The notes beneath the pieces are model-generated. The model saw only the letters and a program-made list of their open reading frames with translations, made no database searches and had not been told where the DNA came from. Shown in pieces: positions 22,911 through 37,195 of a stretch of DNA of 64,000 bases. The stretch lies in the NCBI GenBank assembly GCA_951217055.1, contig OX578276.1, forward strand, positions 17,777,430 to 17,841,429, in the 5' to 3' direction. A program made the translations under genes and the position numbers. The DNA comes from Gerris lacustris. Lineage: Eukaryota; Arthropoda; Insecta; Hemiptera; Gerridae. Positions within the stretch are counted from its first letter, which is position 1. Each line of letters opens with the position of its first letter.

Positions 22911-23581
22911 GTTACGGCTCAAAAACTTTCTTTTATTAACACCTACATATTTTTAAAAATTGGTGGCTACATAGCTAGACATTGGCCATCCATAAGGCTT
23001 CAACTAAGGAGCCAGCTAGTGCATATTAAAAATAACCTGATCAAAATTAAGGATATTTGTTAAGAATAACAAACAAACGATATTTTAAAGGTAGTCCCAT
23101 GTCATGTACAGCCAGATGTTTAATTCTGACATCAAAGTTCCAAAAATAAAAAAAACGTCTTGCACCATAACTTAATGAGCGAATTTTCAAAGAAATCTGT
23201 GTATTATTATTGGCTATGATAATATAGGAAAATTTTGGTTTAGAATTAGGATGGGTGAAAAAAAAAATTTGGTACACAAGAGTACGGGGTACATAAGTCA
23301 GAATACTATAAACCCTTCAAGATGCATGCCGTTGGAAAGCTCTTTTAGAGAACAGTAATTGTTGTCATGTACACTTTTGTCATATTTTCATATAAGAGGG
23401 GGTAAAATGTAAAAAACGCGATTTTATGCTATTTTTGACCCTAAATTGTCAAAATTTAATCCTTAAATGAACTCCAAAAATTCTGGCCAACGAACTCATC
23501 CTTTCTTTTGATATGATTGACATTTTAAAATTTGTTCGGATTTTTTAAGTGGATCCTAGTGTGAGATATCGTTTGGAGTGA

Positions 23582-23635
23582 CACATACATATATATACAT
23601 ACATATATAAATACATACATATATACATACATGCA
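23582..23635 (+). repeat. ACATATATACAT microsatellite
   Basis: Short ACATACATATATACAT-type repeats. Confidence 0.85.
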
Positions 23636-23885
23636 TAAAAAAATGTTAAATTTCAGGAATCGATTTAAGAATGGTCTAAAACGGATTTCCATAGAGAAAA
23701 TGTTCAAAAATTCGCATTACAAACATTTTGTAGCCATTGCAATAGCTTAATTTTCTTCGAAAATTCGCTAAAAGAACCCTTTAAAATTCATAAATCAAGT
23801 TTTGAAGAAATCAATGTCTCTCCATCTCCAAATTCAATTATTGATCTACAACAATTTGTTTAAAGCTGTAATTATAAAGAAAAAA

Positions 23886-24475
23886 AATTTGTCCGAGACA
23901 ACTCAGACAAACTTTCTCATATCCGAGTTCATAATTACTTAGCCAATGTTTTCCATTTATTAGTTTTCGTAAGTACGTTTAATTATTATTGAAAATTATA
24001 TCAAAATTTACCATCAAAATAACTTCTCCAGGGCGGGGAATCGAACCCGGGCTCTCTTCGTCCGCGTTTTAAGCTATTTTCTCCGGAACTAGATTTTTCC
24101 CGGGAAAACGGCTTATATTGTTTGATTCGTATTTAAATGGACTACATTTTAGAATTTTTTTTAATGAAAATCGTCGGAACCGTTTTTGAGAAATATTATT
24201 TTTTCCAGAGTTTTTGGGGGTCAGCGCCCCCAAATTTGGGGCTAAAATTAATTTCTCGATTTCGCCTCGGGGTATGATTTTTCTGAACGTATAAACGTAT
24301 ACCAAATTTCGTCAAAATCGGCCCAGTAGTGTAGCCTTCAGGCGTCTGCAGAGACAGACATTTTTTAAAAACCACTTTTTTGAACTCAGGGGACCTTGAA
24401 ACGTGTAAATCCATAAAATTCTGAAAATCGAATTTTCGCGCCATTACAATACTTTCTCTTTATATGAGAAAGTAA
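23886..24475. repeat. Dispersed repeat R5, copy 1, with a tRNA B-box-like site
   Basis: GGGGAATCGAACCCGGGC at 24036 is, on the minus strand, a good pol III B box. It is followed by GCGTTTTAAGCTATTTT, a TTGGGGGTCAGCGCCCCCAA hairpin, and ACCAAATTTCGTCAAAATCG. A diverged copy lies at 25580-25870. It ends with a small hairpin TACTTTCTC...GAGAAAGTA. Not coding; class unknown. Confidence 0.6.
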
Positions 24476-24950
24476 AAATGTAGAAACTTCATTTTAGTTT
24501 CCTCAGTTTGAAATAAATCAGGAATCACGACTTTAAAATGATGAGATGCAAGGTGGTAAACTTTTTCTTATGCAAGTACATAATTTTGGTCCAGTGTTTA
24601 TTAGTTGTTTTAAGTTGTCATGGTTACATTTAATTGTTATTGTACATTTTATAAAATGACAAATATATGTGATAACATAAAATAGGTTCCAAAAATTATA
24701 TGTAGATCCCAACGCAATAAAAAACTATGAAATTGCTGCAATACAATACTTGCACTTGCTTTCTCAATTAAAAAAATAAAAAATCGAAGGAAACAAAGAT
24801 AATCAAAAGCGATCCAGAAAATCGTATTTTTGGGGGTCTGCTGAGAGATAACCACCTTCTGCCACCTGATTTTCGCGTTTTCATTCTTTTGATATTTTTT
24901 TAATCATTATTATTATTTCATATTCCTATAGGTAGGGTTACCAATGACCA
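24476..24950. other. Intergenic DNA, nothing recognised
   Basis: AT-rich sequence without family-bearing frames. Confidence 0.5.
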
Positions 24951-24954
24951 TACG

Positions 24955-25035
24955 TCGGGATTTCGTCCGGACAGTCCGGATTTGAAACATCTGTCCGGTT
25001 TTGCGTCCGGATTTGAGAAATGTCCGGATTTTACT
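24955..25035 (+). repeat. Transposon end with TGTCCGGAT repeats
   Basis: GGTTACCAATGACCATACGTC followed by several TCCGGATTTGA units. The first part matches, inverted, GACGTATGGTCACC at 48920, suggesting two ends of one repeat family at different loci. Confidence 0.5.
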
Positions 25036-25094
25036 AAGATGAACGGAAAACGCAGCAAAAGAAAGGAAATTTTATTAAGTATGAGTATGAATTA

Positions 25095-25165
25095 AATTAT
25101 CGAATATGATATTAATAAATAAATAAATATTAATAAATAAATAAATATTAATAAATAAATATATT
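25095..25165 (+). repeat. AATAAATAAATATT microsatellite
   Basis: TAATAAATAAATAAATATT repeated several times. Confidence 0.85.
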
Positions 25166-25579
25166 ATTTCACAAAAAAAAATATATAGGAATATATGTGT
25201 ACATATATTTTTATTTTTTTTACAATTTTCCCTCCAGGCAACCCCCCCCCCCCCTCTCCCAGAGTTACCTTTGTCTGGATCTGCCCTTCTAGGCACCCCA
25301 GCACCTCACTCACACAGTAGGAGCGGCAAAAGGAGCACCTATTACATCATAAAGATGCTTGGTGCTTTTTGTGAATATGACCCATCAATTGCTAACTGAA
25401 ACGATGCTTACACATTTTTCTAAATGTAAAAATTGTGCTACTGTGTCACTGATCCAATAGTATGTTTTGTGAGAAAGTTTTGTTTGAATTGTCAGACCAA
25501 TATATCTTCTATATAATTGGTTTAGTGGTGCTTCGGCAAACTTCCCGTCTTCACAGTGCCCTATAATCCGTCCCTGCTC

Positions 25580-25870
25580 CTTACTAGCAGGGAATCGAAC
25601 CCGGTCTCTTATTGTCTGCGTTTAAGCTATTTTTTTTAGAAATCAACTTAAAGGTTAGATTCTTATTTATATTGATGATATTTTAATAAAAATCATTATA
25701 ATTGTTTTTTTATTTCACTTTTTGGAGGGGGTTGGCGCCCTCAAATTAAGGGCTAAAATTTATTTTTCGTTTTACCTCAGAACTCAGGTTAATCATTTTT
25801 TACACCTGCATGCCAAATTTGATTAGAATCGCCCCAGCATGATAATTCAGTAGTACCACAAAAGGGTTGT
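25580..25870. repeat. Dispersed repeat R5, copy 2
   Basis: GGGAATCGAACCCGGTCTCTT, GCGTTTAAGCTATTTTT, GGCGCCCTCAAATTAAGGGC and GCCAAATTTGATTAGAATCG match the copy at 24031-24340. Confidence 0.65.
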
Positions 25871-25879
25871 GCCATATCT

Positions 25880-26247
25880 AGGGTTGCCAGATGTCTAACC
25901 CCCCCCCCCCCCCCTCCCTTAATAGTTCCTAGGGTCCTATCCCGTATACCGTCTACTTAAAGATGATATGCTTTCACAACCCTACTAATTATGATCTATT
26001 ACCTAAATGTTCCCTGATTTAGAAACGGATTTCGTCTTTCGAATTTTTGAAATTGGAGACAAGAAATTTTTGTTCTTCAAAAAGTCAATGAGCTTCTGTT
26101 ACCTTCGGTAAGCTCTGAACCAAAAGTACGCAACATAAAAACCGTTGAAAATCAGGATATTTTAGCTTCCCGAAAAGTTTTTTCGGGACACTTAATTTTA
26201 AGTTCCTACCGGGACAGTCTGAAAAAGGGGACGCTTGGCAAGTCTAG
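25880..26247. mobile_element. Putative hAT-type MITE
   Basis: Ends GGGTTGCCAGATGTC and, inverted, GACTTGCCAAGCGTCC, with flanks CCATATCT / CCAAATCT (7 of 8). A C16 run begins at 25899. The interior (ACGGATTTCGTCTTTCGAAT, TTCTGTTACCTTCGGTAAGC) is shared with 47790-47900. Confidence 0.55.
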
Positions 26248-26259
26248 CCAAATCTAAAG

Positions 26260-28398
26260 TAAATTTTTAAAGTAAGTTTTTTTTAAAGCATAAAAAGTAG
26301 TTTATGCTATAAAAAAAATATTCTAGTATATTATTTAACTATTGTTTAGTTTTAATTAATAGTCTGAATGTAATGATTTTTTTTTTCTTCTCATAACTGA
26401 AGAGCTATGCGACGCCTGGTTAATGGATTTTGATGTTTACGGGGGGACGGGGATTTTGTTAAAGGAACATACCTGACTTAAAATGATTTAGGGATTTTTT
26501 TCAGAAAATATTACATCTATAAGGTTGGCAATGTGTTTTCCGGTCTCATGATGTGAGAAGGTTATACTCGGGTTGTAGATATATTTTTTTTTATTTGATT
26601 CCCACAATTTCCTGCAAAATTAATTAAATCTACGGAATAGGCTGTGTGCTCTATCGCCTTGATAGTCCCACAAATTTTTTTCTTTTGTTTTTTATTATGT
26701 GACCGTTTTAATTCCAAGTGTAATTAATTTTATTATCGTTTATTTATATCTGTTGTCGAAGTAGGCTGTTAGAACGTTGTAAATACGGTTAATCATTTGG
26801 TTTTTAAGATTCCTCGCTTTAGCTTTACAGTATTATCTTTTATTTATTTTGTTATCGATTTCTTCGAATTGTGTGTAAAAATATCTTGACTTTTAATATA
26901 GGACGTAATATTGCTGAATTTGTTCTAAGATCTTACTTTCAAATATTTATCTGATTACGACGGACTTGATCATTTGATGCCGAGTAAGTTATGATTTTAT
27001 ATTGCTACTATGTTAAATATATATGAGATATTTAGTTTGTGTTTTGTTATTTTAGTACCGGTTATTCATATTGAACTTCCGGTTCTACTTGAATCCGTTT
27101 AAATTAGTCTCCAGATTCATTAATATTAACGTATGTGGGTGTAATAAGAATCAGAATATTTAGTGGGCTGGTTTCTACGCATTTTCATATTTTAAAGTTT
27201 TATACACAAAGTCCAATTGGTCTTGTAACGAATATAGGGAAACATTTAATCTCAACATGTCTACAATGTTAACTGTATAATGTCGTAGATTAGAAGTTCT
27301 ATCTAATTTAAAGTATTTTCCCATTCTTTATTCAACTTTAGTTTTGTTTTTCTTCAATTGGGCTCTACGTAGATTAAGATTTCTGTTTGCTTACTACAAT
27401 CCTTCCTTTATCTGTTCAAATGCTGAAAAACCTGTAAACTGATTTCGAATTTTGTATACTGAATCTCAAACTTTTAAAATAACATGTATTTTTAAATATT
27501 TATTTGATCTAATAACAATCAAGAAATGATCCTCGATATTTATCCTCTGCTTACACATCATTTGATAATATATTTACTATGGTTCTATGCCCTTTCAAAA
27601 ACCATTTTTTTGGAAAAGTATTTTGGTATTCATCCGTATGTATTTCCATGAGGAGTTTTCATAACAGTTTTGGAAACTATAATCTACCCGATTGGTTATA
27701 GTAAATCAGGCTATGCTTTAAGGTTTTTTGTTTGTTTTTTTCGTTTCGTTAAAAAACTATAACTTAAAACTGAAGTATATGAGGAGGTTTATAGAAAATA
27801 TGGGCCACTATCCAATGTATTTTTTTTGACTAAGGGATATCAACTCTCCTAAAAACAAATCATACATATATAATTTCTTAAATGTTTAAATCATACAAAT
27901 GTACTGTGTGACAAAGGGATATAATCTCTTAAGTGTATAAACTAAGCAAAGTAGGGCTGCCAAGCCACTCTCGACCATATCATAAAAGAAAATATATTTA
28001 TATTTTAAAAAAAGCCACAAAGGACGATCTATAATCTCAAACAAGCAATCAACAAACCACAGAGGTTATGATAAGATAAGGTAATCATATCTGGACCTAC
28101 ATATACTATTTTTACTACAAGGTTGCGTTTTCTATTATTGACTGCAGGGAGTAATCGCATATTGCCAACTGAACTTAAAGAATCTTGTTTCACACTAATA
28201 TTCACGTTGAGTAGATGTGCAAAGAGGTTGATTTCCTGTCTTGTATCAACTTAATGCTAAGTTGATGTAAGCCAGGTTTGTGATAAACTACCTAGGTGGT
28301 CTATGTATTTAGGGTTTAAACTCCCTAGTTGTAGAAATTATTACCGACTGGAATCTAAAGGGTCGTTTATTATGTTCTAGGTTTGTTGCGGATAGATA
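26260..28398. other. Region upstream of DCLK
   Basis: No repeats or family-bearing frames were recognised. A possible acceptor (TTATGTTCTAG) ends at 28380, 18 nt before the DCLK ATG, so at least one 5' non-coding exon and the promoter may lie here or farther upstream; I cannot place them. Confidence 0.45.
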
Positions 28399-29073
28399 AT
28401 GCCTCTGCTAGTATCTGATGGGCAGTCCATTAACAGTTCGCCTAGTCTCAGTTACTCTTCCAGAAATAGTGATGTTCAGAGACAGAGTTCAGACTTCGCA
28501 GGTCACAGCTCTCCGGCCAGAACTAAGAAAGCTAAGAGGATCCGTTTCCTATGCAACGGAGATCGCTTCTGCAAAGGAGTCGTTATGGCCGTCAACACAG
28601 AAAGATACCGGTCATTCGACAGTCTTCTCACCGACTTGACAAGGGCTTTCTCAACTAATGTGAATTTACCTAGTGGTGTTAGAACATTGTATAATACAGA
28701 CGGTAAAAAGATAACTAATATCGATGAACTTCAAGACGGTAAATTATACGTGTGTTCCGGTCTCGGTGATATTTTTAAAAAAGTGGATTATCAAACGGTC
28801 TTGACTAATTCACCGAAAATCAAACCCGCTAGATCTTACTCACGACTCTCTTACCCTTCTAACAACTCTAACATTATAAAATATTCTAGTAGCAGCGTTC
28901 GAGCAAGAATCATCGTGTTCATTAGAAACGGTAACCGTCCTCGTAAAGTCCTAAGAGTGCTGCTCAACAAACGTAATGCTCCTTCCTTCGAACATGCTCT
29001 TTCCACTATAACAGATGCCGTCAAACTAGATACTGGGGCAGCCAGGAAAATATTTACTTCCAAAGGAAGCCCA
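28399..29073 (+). CDS. DCLK: DCLK exon 1: DCX domain 1 and most of DCX domain 2
   Basis: One 675-nt coding exon carries a Ser-rich leader (about 42 residues), the whole first DCX domain, a Ser/Tyr-rich linker (residues 131-165) and the first 60 residues of the second DCX domain. The donor is CCA|GTAAGT. The exon may start at 28381 after TTCTAG. Confidence 0.94.
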
Positions 29074-32000
29074 GTAAGTCCTCATTTTAATATTTTATTT
29101 CACCAAATTTTCTTCAAGTGAAGTTGTCAAACAGCCTGGCTTAGTGGTTAAAGTAACCTAGTTCTATAGCCAGGGCCGTCGCGAGAAAATCGGGCGCCCA
29201 AGGCGAGCATTAGCAAAATTACTGAAAAAAGTCAACAGCTTTATAAGCGTACAAAAACTAATTCTAAACTGAGACCAAGAGATTTCTTCATACTGTGTAA
29301 AGATGATTCCGATTCCACTTAAACTAATGGAGGTAGAATACCCATAATTATTAAAGTTCTAGAGCAAGAAATTCCTAAAAATAGTTCCAAGAATATTAAT
29401 TCACAGAAAATTTGTCAGTGTATTTATCCTTATTTTAATGAATTTCGTTCATTGAAGAGGAAATTATTTTCATTCTATGGAAACAAATATATATGGAGAA
29501 TTCATGGGAACATAAAAAAAAATCATGTTACATAGATTAACTGTATTTTGACTAGGTAGTTTTATGTTTTATACAAAAAGCAAACTTTCTACCAAGCTAA
29601 TGGCAAATATAAGCATATAACAGACCTGATGATGTCCCTTAAAGCATGAAATATAGCCAATTATCTTGAATAATCTTTAGCACTTTTTTTCCCTTTCATG
29701 CCCCAAGAGTATAATCGATAAATAAATATTATTGAAGAGAGCTTCTTACATTCTACAAAATATACATCCTGCCTGTCTGCCAATAACATTTACGTGTCTG
29801 ACGATAACTTGAGTAAAAGTTTACAGATTTAGTTGAAATTTGGTGTACTTGTTCCTTTTACTATTGCTCAGGCTATGTTCGTTGGACAGCGTTATCCTTA
29901 CGCTCGCATGACATGAGCTTCAAATGAAAAAATTGGAATTTCAGGATGGGAAAAGATTTTATCATCATCTATTTGATGAAGGGAACATTTTTTTTTTCAA
30001 ATAAATTACTATTGAGACAGGCCTGTAAAATTTCAACTTGATAGAAGCAGTAGTTATTGAGTGGTGAAGTGATACATTTTATAATAGATTAAATGAAGAT
30101 AGCCGCAACATGTAACTTAAGAAGTATGTTACCCTTCTCCTCCACTACACGTCTCTCTTTGACAGTCATCCTCTTTATCTACAAACTCATCATGTATTTT
30201 CTTAATATCTATTATTTATTGCATTACACTCACTTCAATGATAGAGCCACGTGATGCCTAGTTATAATAGCTCTTTTGAACTTTTGAAGCCACTTAATAA
30301 TATTTTCTTTATTGATTGTTTGCTTGTTCTGATGATAAACCCAGAAATGGAATTATTAGCTTGATTTAAAAGGGTGTTATTATTGGATGCAATGTGTTGC
30401 TTCTAACTGGTTCCCACTGAGTCACAGAGACAAAGTTGCTAAATCAATAGCCACCTGGCACCTTTCTAGCTATACTCTACAGTCTTCTTTCTCCCTCAGT
30501 CAACTACATTTTACAGCACAAGTATCCATTCTATTGGGCATTCATTTTAAATTCATCTAACCTGAAATCAAATTTGGTTTTAATTTTTTTAAAACTTCAT
30601 TTAAAAAAAAAATTATTATCTGTACTAATTAAAATTAAAACTATGATAATAGCTTCCTTGCTAATATTTTTCTTTATTAAGGTTCACTATTATGTTGTTT
30701 TGTCTCATGTTTATTAATCATTATTTAATTCGTTTTTGTTTGATAAAATTAATTAATTATTTTTTTTTAAATTAATTAATTTTAATTTTTTAAAATTAAT
30801 TAATTAATTTGTTTGATTAATTTGGTTGCGATGATCAGTAAAAAAAAAAAAAAAAGATTTACCAATATTTTGGAAAAAAAATCCTTCATCAAGTTGTATA
30901 TGCAAGAAAAAATGGTGATAGAAATAACATTCTGTTTTTATTTCTTGAAAAGGGAATATTTTTTTCTGAAAAATTGTAAATGGTACATGCAGGATTTTTA
31001 TTTTTGCCTGATCCTCAATTTTTGCTATTCTCAATTTATATTTATTTATTTCATAGTTGGCTCACATAGTTATCTTTTTTTTAAAAAAATATTTAATTGA
31101 AATGTTTTGTTTCTTACTTTTAAAGTATCATACTTAAAATCAAACGTATATTTTTTAAAATTTTATTCCTTTAAAAAAAAAAAGAAAAAATAAAGATTGA
31201 AATATTGTGAGGTGCGGGACTTCTGTCTCTAATATATTTACATTTTTTTGTTTAGGTTACCTGTTTAGAGGATTTCTTTCTAGGAGAGGATGTGTTCTTT
31301 GTTTACGGCTCCGAGCGTTGTACAAATGATGACTTTGACTTGGATGCAGAAGGTAACTTCTGATTTTTCTTGTATACCAACAAACAACAAACAAGTCAAC
31401 AGTAAAACATATACTGATAAACCTAAACTAATTCAGATCGTTCCTGCAGCTTATTTTAGTCATATTTTTCTTATGTCGGATTTTCTTTTTTAATTTAGGC
31501 TAAAACGGACCTAAAAGGCTGATTTTATTCCAACCTATTATTACTGTTATCAAAATTAAATAATGGAGGTGTGTAAATCAAGATTTGACTGTTAATGAAC
31601 AGAATTATTTAATAAATATTGTTCTGACTTTTTTTTTATTTTGCCTAAGAATAATTTTTAAAAAAATTTTGTTTCCTCCATAAAAATATGTTTGGGTACA
31701 CTGCACATAAAGTGTTGATGAGTTGTCCACAGTGCTTTGACTTGATAAATTTTATAGGTGACTAAATTTTATTGAAAATCTAAATATTCAGCTAGGAGGA
31801 TTTTTCTTAAGTTGGGGTACTTTGATTGTGGATCAATTTTCCAAAAGTATATTGCAGATTTAGATGCCTTGTGATGCATTTTTAAGATTTATCTTGGGGA
31901 AAAAATCTTAAATTTATTTATAAAATCATAATTATTAAGAAACTATTAAAGGTAGTGACACTTCTACTAGCTGATTATTATTTGTAGTCATGTAAAAATT

Positions 32001-35000
32001 TGATTTTTGACAGCAAGAGACGCCACTCACAGCGAGTGGCTACTCATAACTTTACTATTCTGAATGAGTACAGTTCTGTGTGGATATCCTGATAATTGAG
32101 CCTTAACAACATTATACATGAAATGTCCATGTGGAGGGCAGACAATAAGATTTATTCTTGTTTCATTTTGTCAATGTTTACTTAATATGTCAAACTCAAA
32201 ATTAATTTAGTTGTTTGATTATTTGAGATAAACGTTTATGTCTCTAATTCTACTTATAATATATTATCCGTAGCAAGCATAAAGCTAAATTATGCGTTAT
32301 AACATGTGTAATTTTTTTATACAATATATACGGATTATATGTGTTTCTTTTGCAGTTGTATGATTTTGTTTTTGTTTATTTGTTATATTTCAGAGCAAAA
32401 AGCAGTCCAGGCTCAGAAAAAAGGGCTGAGGAGGACGGGAGGAGAATTAAAAAGTGGAACACATTGCTTTGACGAATCAGGTACATCATTCATTGTTATT
32501 AATTTGCTAACTGTTTGTTATTAGGTTTGTCCCAAGTTAGTTGATGTTTAGTTGTGTTTTATTAGTTCACTGAGTTAAAATATATCTTCTGGATATATAT
32601 ACATATATGTGTATGAGCTAAAATACATGTTTAATTTAAATTTGGTATTTAAGGTATGCCATTTCTTTTATATAAAAATATAAAAAAAACTTATATGTAC
32701 TTACTGTAAAAACGAAAAATAAAAATCATAATTTTATTATAAAGCATATATTTTTTAGAACGTAATTTTAAATGTTAACAATGTTCTTAATGATGTTTTA
32801 GGCATGAATATGCCCCGGAGAGGGGCGAAATATAGCCAATTTTAAAACAATTTAGTTTGTTTATAATATTCAACCCTCTATGACCCACACAAAAGAAGAC
32901 TATATTAAATTTGGAATTTGGTTCATTATTGCTCTCTTAATGTTCTGAGAGTAACATGCCTTCTCAATTCTGTTAAATCTGAAGTATTATTTAATTCTTG
33001 AATGCTTAAAAGAAGATCCGTTTTTTTTTAACAAATTAGTAAATTGTTGGTTGTAGTTTTAAATTTTTGAGTAGTTGGGTCTATTAAGGAGATTTAAAAG
33101 GCTCACTTTTGCGACTTTTCGATCCCTCCTTGGGTCATTCTCAAACGGACTGACTAAAAGATTACATTGTTACTGTTGTTTTTAAAGAAATTCTTGTATT
33201 TGAATTATACAGATTCTCGTAGTGGTTATTAAAATTGTTTGCATACGAGTCTGCAAGACATATGTGCCATAGCCAAGACATGAAAATGTCGAAAATAATC
33301 TTATATTTGAATCATACTGGTCATTTCAGGAGGTACTGTTTATTAAACTTTTTTGTAATAATTTTCTTTGTTAGCTACGCATTCCAACTTCTAACTTCAA
33401 ATATATATAAGCAATTATTTGTATGGTTTTTGTAATTAGCGACTGCAACTCCATTTTGACATACCTGGCCACACCCATACAACACATACCCAGACATTTT
33501 GACTTTGAATTTCATTTATTAACTGTCTCATGCTCATAAAGGTCTATCAGTACTACTACAAGCAAAGGAAATTAAATGTTAACCTGAGCACTAAAAACAT
33601 AAGTAATATTGTGGGAAATGATTATAAATACTCAACATGTTTGAACCCGGTATGATCTGAAATTTCTCACTGAGACTTACAAAGTTGTGTCCAAAGTGGT
33701 GAGGACAGAAAATGCTCAATTTAAAGGAGAATGATCCACATACCTGTAACATTATCAAGTTGGATAACCTGATAGGAAAACAGGAATAAAGGTTATAGTT
33801 TTTTAGCGTGCTTGCGAGTTTATTTCACGTGTTTCCTTTTTAACTACTCGTCATTATTTTGAGTGTTAATTATATAACATGGTGTCAGATTAGGTATAAA
33901 TTAAAATATTTTACGAATTCTGTAAAAAAAAAATTCAGATAATATGGCGTTTTCCGTAAGTTTTCAATCAGTTCAAAGTTTTAAGTCAGGTCCGAATCCT
34001 GACTGGACACGGGAAGCCAGGCAAATATTTTATCGTTACACACATTGAAACTAGTCGGACTACAACACCTCCTCAAACCTTGTGAAGTACAACTAAAAAC
34101 TTATACAGGTCAATATATTCCTGTAGTAGGTGAGTGCAACATTGTTTGTAAGATAAATAATCAGGCTGTAAACGTCAAGTTCATTATTACTAAGACTGAT
34201 TCCAGATCTCTGATAGGAGCGGATACGTGTTGCGAATTAGGTTTGATCAAGAAAGTAGAAACTATTACGACTCACAACACAGAACAAAGAAGAGACTTCA
34301 TTCATGTACTAGATAAATATAAGGATGTATTTGAAGGGCAAGGAAGGCTCAAAGGTACATATAAGCTCTACCTTAAGGAAGACGCAGTGCCGCACATAGC
34401 TGCTCCACGTCGAATCCCAGCATCCCTAGAGGACAAGGTCAAAGCCGAACTGGCAAGGTTGGAAAAGGAAGGTCTAGTTACTAAAGTAGAGGAGCCGACT
34501 GATTGGGTAAGCAACATTTGTGTTGTTCTTAAACAAGATAAGTCTGTTAGAATTTGTCTTGATGCCAGGCCTCTAAACAAATTTCTTAAAAGGCCTACAT
34601 ATCAGATTCCAAACATTGAAACTCTTCTATCCAAATATGTACAATGTGACACATTTTCACTATTTGATATAAAAAATGCATTTTGGCATATTCGGTTGGA
34701 TAAACAAAGCTCTTATCTTACTACTTTTATCACTCCGTTCGGGGGAAGATGGCGTTTCTTAGTTTTACCTTTTGGTTATAACGTGGGACCAGAATTATTT
34801 CAAATGGTGATTGATCAAGTTTTTGAAAACCATCCCGACATTACCCCGTACTTTGATGACATATTATTATCGTCATCTCAAGATAATCATGAGCGGCTAC
34901 TCATTAAGTTCCTTGAAATTGCCCGCAAAGAAGGAATAAAACTAAACAAAAACAAGGTTCAATTGGGTAAGTCTAAAGTTACCTACCTAGGACATATAAT

Positions 35001-37001
35001 CTCAAGTGATGGTATTGCTGTTGATGACCGCAAGGTTAAAGCTATTACAGAATTTGAAACACCAAAAGATCGAAATGATCTACAAAAATTTCTAGGTATG
35101 TGCACCTATTTGACTAAATTTTTAAAAAATTATAGTGATTACACTCACTATCTAAGACAACTTCTAAAAAAAGACTCACAGTGGGTATGGGATAGTACGG
35201 CCCAACAAAATTTTGATTCGTTGAAAAAACTTCTCACAAATGCTCCAGTTTTAAAATTCTATGATCCGAAACTACCCTTAGCTTGCCATGTTGACTCAAG
35301 TTCATTTGGTTTGGGTGCATGCTTGATCCAAAATAGACACCCAATTGCATACGCATCAGCTGCACTTACTCCTACACAACAAAATTGGGCTCAGATAGAG
35401 AAGGAACTATTTTCAGCAGTGTTCGCAATTAAAAAATTTTCCTATTTTGTAGTGGGCAGGCCGGTGGAAATAGTGACAGACCATCTGCCATTAATTGGTC
35501 TATCAAAAAAGCCTCTGGATAAATTGTCCCCACGGCTTCAACGTCTATTACTCAAATTACAAGGACAAGAAATTATTTGGACTCATGTCAGAGGAAAAGA
35601 CAACACAGTTCCTGACACATTATCACGGTATCCAAACAAAAATGAAAATTTTATTATAAAAGAACTTACACATAAAGCTGAAGTTTGTCTAGTGGTGCAA
35701 ACCTCTATGCAGGCATTAGAGCGCATCAAGGCAGAGACAAAAGATGATACACAAATGCAACTTCTAATAAAATACATAAAAAATGGGTGGCCAACACACA
35801 AAAAGAGCACCCCTATAGAAATTAGACCTTTTTGGAATGTTAAAGAAGAACTACATTGTGTCGACGGTCTTGTGTGTCGAGGATCCCAGCTAGTTTTACC
35901 TACCTCAAGTAGGCTAGATGCCCTGAAAAAAGTCCATGCTGGCCATAGAGGCATTGTATCATGTAAAAACAAAGCTAGAGACTCAATATTTTGGCCTGGA
36001 ATCAATGAACAAATTGAAAAAATGGTGGAGTCGTGTTGTTCTTGTCAAAAGTTTCAAAGAAACAACCCACATGAACCTATGTTAGACAGAAGAATTCCAG
36101 ATAGACCATGGGAAGTAATAGCAATGGATTTGTTTCAGTTAAACCAAAAACATTATATACTTATTTGTGATTATTTCAGCAAATTTGTAGAAGTCCAACC
36201 ACTGAATACAACTAACGCATCTTCAGTAATAAACTGTCTCAAACCAATTTTCGCCAGAATGGGGCTAGTGTCAGAGGACCCCCTTTCGATTCTGCTGAAT
36301 TTAAACAATTTGCTGCTAAGTATGACATTCATTTAAACCCGTCAACGCCAGAATACGCTAGGTCTAATGGATTCTGTGAACGTCAGATTCAAGCAATCAA
36401 ACTATCTTTGAAAAAATCACTCGAAGCAGGAGAAGATCTCTTTGATGTACTTTTGGCTCATAGAACTACACCAATGGGAGGTCTGCCATCCCCAGCAGAA
36501 ATCATGTTTGGAAGGAAAATAAAAACCTTGGTCCCAACACTACCAAGTAATCTAGAAAATAAATATTCCAAACAAATAAAACAACAACTAAAAAAGAGAC
36601 AAGAGAACCAAGTTTCTCCAGCCAGATCCCCGACCCCGGCCCCATCAGGTGATGGTAGCAGAGAACAGACATCTACCCCTAAAGGACAAACAACCACAAC
36701 CAGAGTAGGAAGGGAAGTCAAACCACCAAAAAGATTCAGTCATTCTCAATTTGAGTAAATTTATTATGTGTTAGTATTTCAAATTCAAGAAGTTAATTAT
36801 ATTATTTCAAATTCAAGAAGTTAATTATATTATTTCAAATTCAAGAATTTAATTATATTATTTCAAATTCAAGAAGTTATTTATGTTGAATTAAACTTAA
36901 AATCAAAGAAAATAAATATTAGTATTTGATAAGAAACTTTATTTTAATTATAGAAACTTAATTGTTTAATTTATTGTTTCATTAGAAGAATTTTTTGTTT
37001 G

Positions 37002-37039
<38 letters not shown>

Positions 37040-37156
37040 AGTGACTAAAATTATATTATGCTGAAGTAATTAATCAGGTATAACAATTAGAAGTTATTTT
37101 GATTTATTCAGAAACTTAATTTATTTTTTTAATTTGATAAACATATTAATGTCAGC

Positions 37157-37195
<39 letters not shown>

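Noticed and set aside
24031..24056. A tRNA gene (B-box-like GGTTCGATTCC on the minus strand)
   Set aside because: No acceptor stem, A box or anticodon arm at the right distance; the site recurs in repeat R5 at 25590.
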